Shown one piece after another: positions 11,546 to 22,257 of a stretch of DNA of 64,000 nucleotides (positions are counted from its first letter, which is position 1; every line of letters begins with the position of its first letter). This DNA is from Oreocharis arfaki (lineage: Eukaryota; Chordata; Aves; Passeriformes; Paramythiidae), in NCBI GenBank assembly GCA_013398015.1, contig VZRR01008020.1, positions 62,299-126,298 on the forward strand, written 5' to 3'. The translations under genes and the position numbers were made by a program. The notes under the pieces are model-generated. The model searched no databases. It saw only the letters and a list, made by a program, of their open reading frames with translations, and was not told the origin of the DNA.

Positions 11546-13559
11546 GTGGACAGTCCAAAGGGAAAAGGTGACCCCATACAATGATCAGCCCTGCCAGGGA
11601 ACCCCAAGTAAAGCTAAGGAATTACTTCCCCCCCTCACTCTGCTCTTCTCCTGGATCCTCTGTAGACCCAAAACTCAGGACACTTTTTGTCAAACTGCTT
11701 TGCCATCACAGCCAAGTGGAGGTCAGGGACCAAAATTGAGTCAAAATTCAATCCCCACGTGATTTTAAAGCATTTCAAGCTGAACTTTAAGAATGATTCT
11801 GAAACAGGTGGGCACCTGGTCTTTCCCAACATGGCAACTCCCTGCACTGCCTTATTTGCAGCAATACACTCATAAAAATCCAGGGAGCCAATAAAGAGAG
11901 GAGAGGAGAGGTTTCAGGTGTTTACTGGCTGTAAAATTATTAATACCAGCCTCAAACATGTGATTGTGGTGTTATTGCTGATTGTACAGCATTTAAAAAA
12001 TCATAACAATAAAATAAAAAAATAAACATGGAAAACCATTCGTTGCAAAAGTCTCAGGGTCATGCACGTGGCCTTTATTAAACATTTGGGCTGCTACAAA
12101 TTTATACCAGAGTCCTGCAGAAGGGTTTGCAAGGGCTCATTTTAACCCCTCATCAAACACAAAAAATGGACCAAACCCCCAAATCCAGCTTAAGGAGGAC
12201 CTGAGGAGATAGAAGAGATCAAACCATAAATACGTTGACACCCAGTCCTACCTGGGCAATGAATTTCTCCCTCCCCTACCTGTTTGCCCCCCGTTCTTTG
12301 TGGTCTCTCCCCCAGCAGGAAGGCTGTGGTTGCCCCGATTTCCTCACTCATTCTGTTATTAGAGGAGATCTTGCCCTGCCCCACAGGGACCCATTTTTCT
12401 GTCCTCACTCCGGATCCCCGTTCATCAACCCCGCGTGTCAGGAACCCAAAACACGTCTCTGCTTCTTCCTTCCCCCGTTCTGCTGCTCAGACTCTGACAG
12501 CCAAAAATGTGTCCGTGTGCTTTATGCATGAGGAGAGGTGACTACTGATGCTCGCAAATGTGTGGTCATTTTTTTGCCTGTCAGAAAATCAGCCCCTGGA
12601 ATCACTGATGCCTTGTGAAATTACAGTCTAATGTAACCAGCCGGGGTATAAAGTAACCAATTTCTTTATTTTTTAAGAAAATTGTTCTCCTGGAGGTTGA
12701 AACACAAAACCAAGACATGGATGAAGTTATTTTTGTCCCAAGTCAGGGGAAATTAATGAAATAGCACCTCCCATTTCTGTTGACATTGGCCGAGGTTGCC
12801 AAAGTCCTCGGTAATATCGGGGTTCCCGTTATGGGGAATGCTGTAATAGCAGGAGGGATTGGGAATATTATACTGGTGGGAATGTCCATGTCAGAGCCAA
12901 CAAGAGGAGTTAAGCTCATGCTGAACTCGAAGCAAATAATCAGTTGGAGTGGATAGTTACAGGGCAGTGATAAAATAGCTCCTTACACGCTGGATCAAAT
13001 TTTATAAGGAAAAATCTGTGTACTGAAATCCTGATTGAAACATCAGAATCCATCAGCAAAGATTGCCTGAAAAAAGGAATTCCTCAATAGATATCCAGGA
13101 GTGCATGTTCATATTTAAAGTGCTGAGTTTTCTCTGATTGGCTCGATTACTTTTAATAATCATGATGTGTTCAAGACTTTTTTAGGAGCAACTTTTCCCT
13201 TTCAGTCCCAGTGTGAAAATGTTGCTCAGTATCTTCCAATAATTTATCTTGTGCTTTCAACTCCTCGAGACCAGAGCCATTGGTTCTATCAAACACGGCA
13301 CTGATACCTCTACGGGATGAATTTGGGAGGGAAATGGCACAGGGAGGCCAGAAATCCACAGGGAAATAAGGAACCCCTCAGTAAGAAGGACACATATTGT
13401 TCTTGGCCAAACCAGCCATTATTCAGCATTTATTTCTGATAAGAATCTCTGAAAATCCAGATTTTTTTTGCACAGGTATATTGGTTTCCTGCAGTTCTCC
13501 GTGGAGCCTGGCATCCTGCACTGCCAGCTCTGCACTGCAGCAAAAACTCCAGCCCAAAT
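11546..13559. other. unique non-coding stretch
   Basis: No recognised repeat, RNA or exon. A-rich tracts occur at about 11995-12030. Short open frames at 12235-12541 begin at non-ATG or poor-context starts and have no family signature. Confidence 0.45.
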
Positions 13560-13810
13560 AATTTGTCCAGTCAACAATAATCGCTCTCCATATTAATAAA
13601 AGTGGCTTGAAAAGTTCAATATGGGAGCTGAAACTTGTTTTAACGCCGTGTGGTTTTGGAAGCTGGAATTGACATTCAATCTCGTTTCTGCTACAAAACG
13701 TCTTTGACTGTGTAAGTGTGTAATTATATGCCTCGATATAATTAATTGGAGGACATTATTCTCTTCTCACAGAGAGGAGAGGGATTATGTGGAGTTTCAT
13801 TTGGCTCCCC
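13560..13810. promoter_or_regulatory. candidate conserved non-coding element
   Basis: An AT-rich, repeat-free block that contains CTCCATATTAATAAAAG, TGTAATTATATG and GATATAATTAATTGG, i.e. several homeodomain-type TAAT cores near a CAACAATAA Sox-like site. This composition is typical of vertebrate developmental enhancers. The call rests only on composition and motifs and needs cross-species alignment. Confidence 0.25.
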
Positions 13811-16800
13811 AAGACACACTTTCCTCAGAGTATTTCCAGTGTCCTTTTTTTTAAAATTTAATCTCTGTTTATAGAAAACATACCTAATGAAGAGCCAGTT
13901 AAACAGGCATCAGAGGAGGAGGGATGATTCCTGCCCAGTTTCCACTGGTGTTCCCATGGAATAACCCCATCCATCACGGCGGGGTGGCTCCTCAGGGATG
14001 TGAGGATGGGGACGGATGAGGAAGAGGCTGGAATCAACCCAGGCTCTTCCCCCCTTCCCAGTATTCCCAGTGCCACAGGGCTGGCAGGGATCCCGTGGAG
14101 GAGAAGGATGGGGTGATGCAGCAATCCTCCCTCTGTGTTTGGTTTTCCCTCTCCCTCTGGATCCTGTGTGCAAGGAGAGCAGTGGTGCCCAGCCAGGGAT
14201 GCTGGGCCGGAGCCTCATCCTGCTCCACAAATCCCCCAATTCCCAAAGCATGGCAGGATCCCCATAGCAAGGGGAAGCTGCACTCAAATTTGAGACAGAA
14301 AGAAAACCCAAAAGGACACTTCAGCGTCATGTGGCTCCTTCTCCTCACCAGAGAGAAACCCCATAAACGTTTCCCTTCTCATCCTCCCGATACCAACTGG
14401 AGCAAATGGTCAGCAGGGTGTGAAACCCAAAACCTGCTCCATGAGGATCCTGTTAGGAGCAGACCTTGGCCCAGGAGCCCTTCCATCCACATCCCATCCT
14501 GGGGTGCCCCCTCTCCAGCCCCTGTACGGCGCCCAAGCTCCCTCATGGAAACAACCCCATGGCTTGTTTTCCACTGCGGCTTCATGCCGGATTTCAGGCT
14601 CTTATTTGCCTTTTCCTGACGTGTCGCCCATCACGTTCTGATTATTGAGAGTTTTCTTTTGAAGTTACCTGAGGTGAAGCCTAATTGGGCTGGGGGAGGA
14701 TGCCAGGGCTCGGGAAGGCTGCCAGCGCTGCTGGGGCTCCCGCACGGACAGTGAGCACGGCCTTTTCCTGGCCTGATCTCAGATCCAGGCTGTAAGGGGA
14801 CACCAGAGATAAAGCCTGGGAGAGAGCTGGGAGCAGCAACGGAGCCACTTCAAGGCAGGGAGACCGGTCAGCCTTTAGTAGAATATTTAATATTTAATGT
14901 TTAATGCATATCAAATGTCAGAGTGCAACAAAGGAGAGGTTTTACAGCTCCTCACTCCAGCCCTGGAAGAGTTTCCAGGCTCTGGCTGGATTTGGGAATC
15001 CAGTAGTGGCTACCAATGCTATCCTTTAAAGCTTCAATTAAAATATTCTGTTTATTCTGCCTTATTCCGGCATTGCAGGCTGGGTTCTGCCACCCAAAAC
15101 TGCCCCAAGTGCATCCCAGGGGACGTGGGACTGATCTCAATTTGCTTTGCTGCCTGCAGGGACTTCAGTGGCACTGCTGGCATGGCTGGGAATGGCTGGG
15201 AAGGGCTTGGAGCTCTGGGTTATCCTGTCTTGTCCATGGATTCAATGATAACTGACTGAAAACAGCAGGACTGAGCTGGGGTTGGTGTCACTCCATCCAT
15301 TCACATTTGTTTTCCCTTCAGTTCCCACCTGCTTTCATCTGTTTCTGGCTGGGCTGATAATGATTAAAACGTCAGGTCCAAAGTCTTGGCTCCTCCCAGT
15401 AGATCCAATTAAATGCTGCTGGAGAAACCACCTGATTTTCCTTCTTGCCTACCAAAGCACCTATAATAGGTGTTTATCTATCAATAGAAACACGAAGGAG
15501 GGACAGGACTCAAATGCCATCACAATTCTCTTTCTGGACCTCGAGGACTCATCTAAGACAGAATCGCCAGCGGTAAAACCAGTAAAATGTGTCTGCCTTG
15601 GCAGTTCAGAGCACGAACACCAGTTAAAGATCCCCATCCAGTGATTTTCAGACGTTTTAAGTAGAACTATTTCATCAGGATGACAAGGAGATGGTGAGAA
15701 AAAAAAAATACAATTGAAAAGGAGACATTGAAACAGAGCTGAAATAAAACATCAAAACAAGTTCGATTTTCTCTCTCACGACTTCTTTTCACTTCAAGCA
15801 AGCACTGGAGAACATTTTGATGTGGTCTGTGGGATTGTTCCCTCAGAGATGATTAAAAACAAGTTCCCTCAGCCATCAGGGCTTTTGATACGATCGTGTT
15901 TTTCCATCTCATTTTATCAGCCCAAACGATGACTAAACTGGGAAGCAGCGCCAGGGCGACCAAGCCTCTCCCCAAAAGCATTTTCCTGAGCAGAGGTGGC
16001 AGAGGCTCCTCCAACAAACTCCGAGTTTCCATTTTTAAGTGTCCAGCAAACCACGCACGTGTGCACTCACACAAAAACCTAAAGAAAACCAAACCCTTTA
16101 TTTACCATTTCTCTACAATCAGATGGTTTAGAGATTAAGAGAAAAAAAGAGAAGGGGGAGAGAAGAGGGGGGGAAAATCACAGGGGAGGGACGAAAAAAA
16201 CAAAGCCACGTTTTCTATCTCGTCCTACTTCATTTTTTTTCTGTTGGGTTTGGGTTTTTTTTTTGCTCTTTCCAACCCCATGTTGTGACTTTGACAAATG
16301 ATGATGCGGGGAGAAGATTTATGCGGGGTCTTGGAGCATTAGCACATTATCACGAGCAAAACAGAGCCCTCGGCCCTGCTCTTTGGGGACCCATTGGAAA
16401 CTTTTTGGGAAGTGATCTATGGGCCCAAGGCCATCCCAGGGAATGCTGTGGTGCTGCCTCTGGATGGAGTCTGGGATAATGCCCAGGGAGAAGACACCGA
16501 GCACAGGATGAGGAATGGCTCCTGAAAACCCCTCCTGGAAGGGAAAGAGGAACCCTCTGCTCTCGGGGGAGCTGAGTGTTGAATGATTTAATGGCTACCT
16601 TTAGGAAGTGCCTTTTGCTTTATTGCTGCCTTTCTTTTTTTTTTATTTTTTCCTTCTTCCCTCCCTTTTTTTTATAAAGGAAAAGGAGCACAGCATCGGC
16701 TCTTCCCTGGTTTTCACCTCACCACCCCAACCCAGCACCCTGCAAGGCCACAGCTTGAACTTGTCCTCCTTGCCAAGGCTCCCGAGCTGTTGACAGATTG

Positions 16801-18674
16801 ACAGAGGGGCTGATTGATCAGGACGTGCTGAACTGATTGATTGTTGAAAAATAAATAACAACAAAAAAATTAAATTTAAATTATTATTATTTTTTAAAGC
16901 CCTAAATTAAATATATTCGTGTTTGCTACAGGGATTTCTGAGTTCACTACAGATTTTCCAGTGCTGCCAACTCCATCCTGGATCCCTTCTCCTCAGGAGC
17001 AGGGCTGCAGCTCCCAGGATTAAGCTGTGCAGATTTTCCACAGAGGTGTCAGAAATCTCATGGAAAACTGGTGGGATTTTCAGGGCTGCTGGAGGCATCT
17101 GCCCAATGCTCTTTATCCTCCTTCCCTGCCAAAACTCCTCTAAAATCCTTCCTTTTCCCTGCCCAGGGAACTGTGAACAACTCAATTTGCACTGAGTTGA
17201 GTTGCTGAGGATTCTTTGTCCTCCTAGAACCAAATCTGGGATTTTTAATACTTCTCTAGAATTAAAATTGTCTTAAATTTGGGGAGTGAATCTCAGCATT
17301 TCAGTCACGAGGTTTTACTCTCCAATCTGCTTTGACATCCAGGAAAATCACACAGAATTTGAAAGTTTGTGTTTTAATTCTGGTTCATTTGTGGCTGAAA
17401 TCTCAAACCCTTATTTAATTTTCCAGATCTTTATGACCTGAAATTCCAAGGAAGAATTAAGTTGTCAGTAAGATTTCGTTTCAAACAACCAAAGCAGAGA
17501 AAATCTGCAATTCCAGAGGAATTTAGACTCTATTTTCAGGAATTTCAGCTACATAAGCTTTAGAAGGCACAACAGTCTCACAGAAATTACTGAGAAACTT
17601 TGGGTTACCAAGGAGAGAAATGCAATGAGAAACTGCAGAAATTGTATTTTTGGCCCCAAAAAGTTGGATTGATTAAATTGGTCTCATTGGAATCTCCATT
17701 TTTTTGGCTAAATATTGGTAATATATTAATTATTATTAATTATAATAATTATGTGCCATAACTGAGAATTAAGTCATTAATTTCTTATCTACAGTGCTCT
17801 GGATTATCTGTACCTCTTGGAATGTCACCATTTATTTAGAAATCTAAGCAAATAAGTAAAAAAAAAAAAACCCAAAACAACAAAAAAGGGAATTAGCAGA
17901 AAATAATTAAAGTTTCAAGGCACAAACTTAACACAAGAGGGTTCTTTATCACCCAGAAATCTGCTGCACATCCGTGTTTTGACCAGAAGCAAGAAAGAAA
18001 GCCTCAACCACCCTCATTTCATACACAAACCTCACAAATTAAACACATTTTATAAACAATGAGTGGGGAGAGCAGAGATTTCAGGGCTCCCCTGGAAGAT
18101 TTGAAGGTGCCCAGAGATAAAGAAAACATTTTGGAGGCAATGACTTGGATCTTTTCAGCACCATTTCCAGGGCGGCGTGGCAGGATGATGGATGAGCCTG
18201 CAGCAGCCTCGTGACAAATTAGGGAATTTTGACAGATGTTTGACGCTCGGAGCGTTTTTCACTTGAAAGGAAATTCTGCTTTTCAGGTGCTCCCAAGTTC
18301 TCCGTGGAGTCTGGGAATTCAGTTATCTGGAGGACAGCAGATTTCTGGAAATATCATCAGAGCACCCAGCAATCCCTTTTTTCCCCGTCTTGTTACGGAC
18401 GGAGAGATGCAAGCAAAATGCAGGAGGGATGGCAGGACAAAAATCAGGGATTAAAAACTGGCTATTTAAAAAAAAACCTGGATATTAGGGATGGTGGGAC
18501 GACAGCAGCAGTGTGGTCTCACTTCTCCAAGCATCTTCTTTCAGCATGTTATATATGGATTTTTAAGGCTGGCTTTGGCCACACGTTGCATTAATTGCGA
18601 ATCACGTTATATTATAAGTTATAAAGTTGGATGCTATGCTATTACCCTGCGGAAATATCAAGGGGATAATATAT
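13811..18674. other. unique non-coding stretch with purine and AT-rich tracts
   Basis: No gene or recognised transposon. It holds a purine-rich tract at about 16134-16200, T-rich tracts at 16250-16270 and 16635-16680, and an AT-rich stretch with repeated TTAATTAT motifs at 17695-17755. A minus-strand open frame at 16092-15853 encodes a hydrophobic segment but begins at TTG. Confidence 0.45.
16134..16200. repeat. purine-rich low-complexity tract
   Basis: Almost uninterrupted A/G from GAGATTAAGAGAAAAAAAG through AGAGGGGGGGAAAA, then a short break and GGGGAGGGACGAAAAAAA. Such tracts can form triplex (H-DNA) structures; that is an inference from sequence type. Confidence 0.6.
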
Positions 18675-18961
18675 TGTTGAAGGGTTTACGGCTGCTGGGG
18701 TGGCTGGGCTGTGAGGGGCGGCTCTGTGGGGGCTGGGGGGTGTCTGTGGCAGCGCCGCTCCTGAGGGGCTCGCAAAGGCGGCAACGAGCGGCTGCCGGCC
18801 GCACCTCGAGAGCAGCGCCATAAAAGGAATCAGGGCTCCAGCCAATGAGAGCCCCGATCGCCTCAGCGGCAGAAAAGCGCGGGCTCCCCGATGATTGACA
18901 AGGGGGCGGGGCTATGCAAAACAACAAATTAATATGCATGAGGCGGCTACACCCGCTGGGG

Positions 18962-18969
18962 TATAAAAG
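18962..18969 (+). promoter_or_regulatory. TATA box of LTR-A
   Basis: TATAAAAG in GGGGTATAAAAGGCC, downstream of a CCAAT box and a GC box. Transcription would start near 18990. Whether it is active cannot be seen. Confidence 0.65.
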
Positions 18970-19059
18970 GCCGAACGGCCATTTTGTGCCAAGCCTGTGG
19001 CGCCCTATCTGTCTCTTCGCGCTGTCCCCTTTTGCTCTGCAGATTTTTGTTGCGTTCTC

Positions 19060-19065
19060 AATAAA
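19060..19065 (+). terminator. polyadenylation signal of LTR-A
   Basis: AATAAA followed by a T-rich stretch (TTTTTATAACTCGTTT), the expected U/GU-rich downstream element of an LTR. Confidence 0.6.
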
Positions 19066-19109
19066 TTTTTATAACTCGTTTCCATACCGAATCTGGGTCG
19101 TTTACAACA

Positions 19110-20143
19110 AGGAGGTGGAGCCTTTTATTACCTTTTAAATTTGTTTTTTGCGAATTGTTCACTCCTGGTAATTCACAGCTTGGGGAGTTGATTTGTCTGG
19201 TGGTGGCGTTCTCTGAGCGATTATTAATTCTCTGAATTATCAACACAAGGCCAGCAGAAAGCAGGGATTTTTGGATTAAACCCCCAGCATGGTACAGACC
19301 TGATCTCCAGGAACCACTAATAATCCCAATTTTCCCAGTTTGGGAGCAGCCTCAGCATCCCAGGAGCAGCTCGGGGAATTTTTCCAAGTCTGAGCCCCTC
19401 CTTTCCTTCCCTTGGTATTGAGATAACCTTTGCTGGTGGGTTCGTGGCTTTGCATAAACCCACGTGGCAGAATCAGCTCCAATATTTTATCATGGATAGA
19501 GGGGGAAAAAAAGAGGGAAGAAAAGGGCATTTTCCCCAAATAATGCTGCTCAGTGTTGCCTCGCAGATCCCGGCCCGTGCCGGTGCCCTTTCCCTGCTGG
19601 ACAAAAACAGAGCAGTGTTTGGAGAGAGCTCTGCTGTAATTGTGGGCAGTTCTATGAGGGGAAAAATAATGTGGTTTGTCATCAATCTCCCGGTGTGGCA
19701 CACAAGGGCTGACTTGTTGAAATTTTGTAGGCTGTATTTACAGAGAAAACAGAGGCCTGGTGCTGTGCAGGGCCCTATCAGTCCCCAGGTCTGGAAGAAT
19801 CATATCGGAGCAAAAGGGAAGGCTTGAATCATAACCTTTCAGGATAATCTAATCCATGAGGGAATGAAAATTGCTCTGCTCCTGTGAGCAAGATCAAAAC
19901 CCGGACAATTTAATTATTGGGGAGTTATTTGTGGGTAGAGACACAGACTGGTTTGAGGCAAGAGCTGACGATTTGAAATCACTGACGTTGCTGTTTTACA
20001 CAGCTACAGACAAGGGGGAAATGAAGGATTGATGCTTCCAGCCTTGGAAAATGCAGGATGGAGTAAAACAAGGTGATGGGATGAGGTAAAAGTAGTGAAA
20101 AGAATAACACAGGCTCAAGTGAGACACCATTCAGAGAAGCTGA
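19110..20143. other. unique non-coding stretch
   Basis: Nothing recognisable: no viral internal sequence follows the LTR, and frames are short and without domains. Confidence 0.45.
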
Positions 20144-20350
20144 AATTATTGTTGTCATCCTACAAGTGAGCAGGATTCAAATTAGAGGAGTATAAAGCTC
20201 ATAATATTCTTCACTTCTCATGGATGTGTGAGTTTTCCAGAAGGAGAGAGCAAAGGAAAGGGAGAAAAGAGGGAGAGAGGCAGAAATCTGGGATAAGTCC
20301 CACTAAATACCCTTCTAAAACAGCCAGCATGACACAGTCATTTATAAAAA
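20144..20350 (+). repeat. unclassified 207-bp repeat, copy 1
   Basis: From AATTATTGTTGTCATCCTAC to GTCATTTATAAAAA this segment aligns with 22052-22257 at about 87% identity: roughly 26 substitutions and one 1-bp gap by hand alignment. Flanks do not match, so it is a discrete unit. It contains a purine-rich middle (20238-20290) and ends in a short A-run. I see no tRNA promoter, terminal inverted repeat or target-site duplication. It could be a little-known short retroposon or an old local duplication. An open frame of 43 codons is shared without gaps, but about half of its differences change the protein. Confidence 0.85.
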
Positions 20351-22051
20351 GCACATTTTGCTTTGGTTATCTTGTACACAGCTTTCATCAGGGTACTGCC
20401 CTCTATTTCCACTTGCCTGTAAAAATTACCTGATGAAATGATGAATGGCTTTTTAAATTCAGCGTATGAAACGAAACAGGAGGGCCACGCTGGTGGATTT
20501 GGGAGGGTTGCACTGCTACAAACTATTCACTTGCAAATACCACTGGTGGCCTCCTTCCTTCTCCTCTCCCTCACCATTATTGCTTGGTTTGGTATTATTT
20601 TTCAGGCTGGTGTTACGATGTGGAAGGCCTTGCATGAAGGCAGAAGATCCTACAGCAGCCAGAGCCCTGCTCCAGGTGTTTGAGACAGAACTGTTACATC
20701 TCCCTCTGTGCTCAGAGACACCAAAAGCACAAACACAGGAGGAGGGGCTGCTTTGGGCCTCATTTTTTGCCCTGTAAAAATCGGGCAGTTCCTCTGTGGC
20801 TGCAGGATCCATTCACAATCCATGGAAAAGCAGCTCAAGAGGAAGAGCCGTGCCTGGAGCAGGGTGTGGTGTTACCACCCTTCACCAAATCATGTCTTAG
20901 GCTGAAGAATTCCCAGCTTTTCCCAGCATGAGCTTCCCCTACCCCTCCAAACCAAGAATATCCCAGCCTGGCATTCCCTAGAAGGAGCTCTCATTGCAGT
21001 CCATGCTGGGTATTTTCTTTTTAATCTTGTTATTCTGCGGAATTAGAAACACCGGGAAAGGTAAAATCCTCCCCGTGCAGCAAACGGCCTCGTCCTGCAA
21101 TCCGACCATTCTTCTCTTTCACCCAAATAATTCTGGAGGAGATTTCAGACTAAAACTGACTCTACCTCTTATGAATATTGCCAAATGAGTCAGCCCCATG
21201 CGTAGCCCTAATACATAAAAGGAGCATTTTCTTTTGCTTCCATAAAAATATCCAGAGGGCAGCGGCAGGGAGGGTAAATTGAGAAGACCAAAGTTAAACA
21301 AAACCAGTCTCGTTCACTTTCTGCAACTTCATTGTCTGCTTTGCCTCGTGCAGGAGGGGAAAAGAAAAAACCCTGTAGGTTTGCACTGAACAAGTTCTAG
21401 AGTTAAAGAAATTATCATAAAGCCCCGGTGGCTGTTTTAAATCACTCCCAACCTGCACACACAGATTGAATTTGCACTTTCTGCCTCGTTCAAACCACGG
21501 CAGGCAGCTGCTGGGGAATTGCTTGCAGTGTCACCTCCAAATAATTTGAAATTTGCCCAACTTTTAGGTCCAAATCCAGGCCACATTTATGGGGTTTTCT
21601 TACTGAAATGGATCAGTTTGTATTTGGAGCTGAGTTGCCTGGAGCCCACAAAATTCCTGAGAAAATTGACTGACCAAGTCAGGCTGCTGTCTGTAAAAGA
21701 GCTGGACAGAGCTCTCCAAGGCTGAACCCTTCCATAGAATCCCTGGAGCTGTGGCTCTGTTAAACCAGTGGCAAAGCTCCCCCGAGAGCCCCACGAGTTT
21801 GGAAATGAAGGAAAAAAATGACATTTCTTTTATGATTTATTGACCAAACATTGGAGTTTTCAATCTTGGTTTCACTGCGGCTCCAGCCATTACAACTGAG
21901 AAACAAAAAATCAAAATTATCAACGTGGGTCATTGCACTGGTTTTGATACAAAAATGCTTCAATATTCAGGATTTTTTTTCTTTCTAAAGAATCTTATAT
22001 TCATCTCAGGGGAAAAAATAAAATTAAAAAGCATTTTCAGAATGAATTTGG
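20351..22051. other. spacer between the two 207-bp repeat copies
   Basis: About 1.7 kb of unique sequence with no recognised repeat or gene. It does not resemble the sequence following the second copy, which argues against a simple 1.9-kb tandem duplication. Confidence 0.5.
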
Positions 22052-22257
22052 AATTATTGTTGTCATCCTACAGTGAATAGGATTCAGATTAGGAGAGCAT
22101 AAAGTTCGTTATATTCTTCACTTCTTGTGAATGTGCAAGTTTTGCAGAAGGGGAGAGCAAAGGAAAGGGAGAAAGGAAGGAGAAAGGCAGAAAACTGGGA
22201 TAAGTCCCATTAAATATCCATGTAAAACAGCCAGTATGACACGGTCATTTATAAAAA
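22052..22257 (+). repeat. unclassified 207-bp repeat, copy 2
   Basis: Direct-orientation partner of 20144-20350. Of about 26 substitutions about 21 are transitions, as expected of neutrally decaying DNA. Both copies end in CATTTATAAAAA before diverging (GCACATTTTG versus TATTTAATGG), which marks the right boundary. Copy 2 lacks one A near its start. Confidence 0.85.

Larger units (their letters stand above)
18675..19109 (+). mobile_element. solo LTR of an endogenous retrovirus (LTR-A)
   Basis: Complete retroviral promoter and polyadenylation layout on the plus strand. The GC-rich U3 has a CCAAT box (18842-18846), a GC box GGGGGCGGGGC (18902-18912), an octamer-like ATGCAAAA (18914-18921) and TATAAAAG (18962-18969). 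AATAAA (19060-19065) lies 98 bp after the TATA box, leaving a short U5. Proposed ends are TGTTG at 18675 and CAACA ending at 19109, an inverted pentamer with the canonical TG...CA. I see no target-site duplication (atat versus agga) and no primer-binding site or viral gene downstream, so it is read as a solo LTR. The left boundary is the less certain one. No viral protein is encoded. Confidence 0.75.

Noticed and set aside
15853..16092. Hydrophobic, signal-anchor-like minus-strand frame
   Set aside because: Begins at TTG, has no paired splice signals and matches no membrane protein I recognise.
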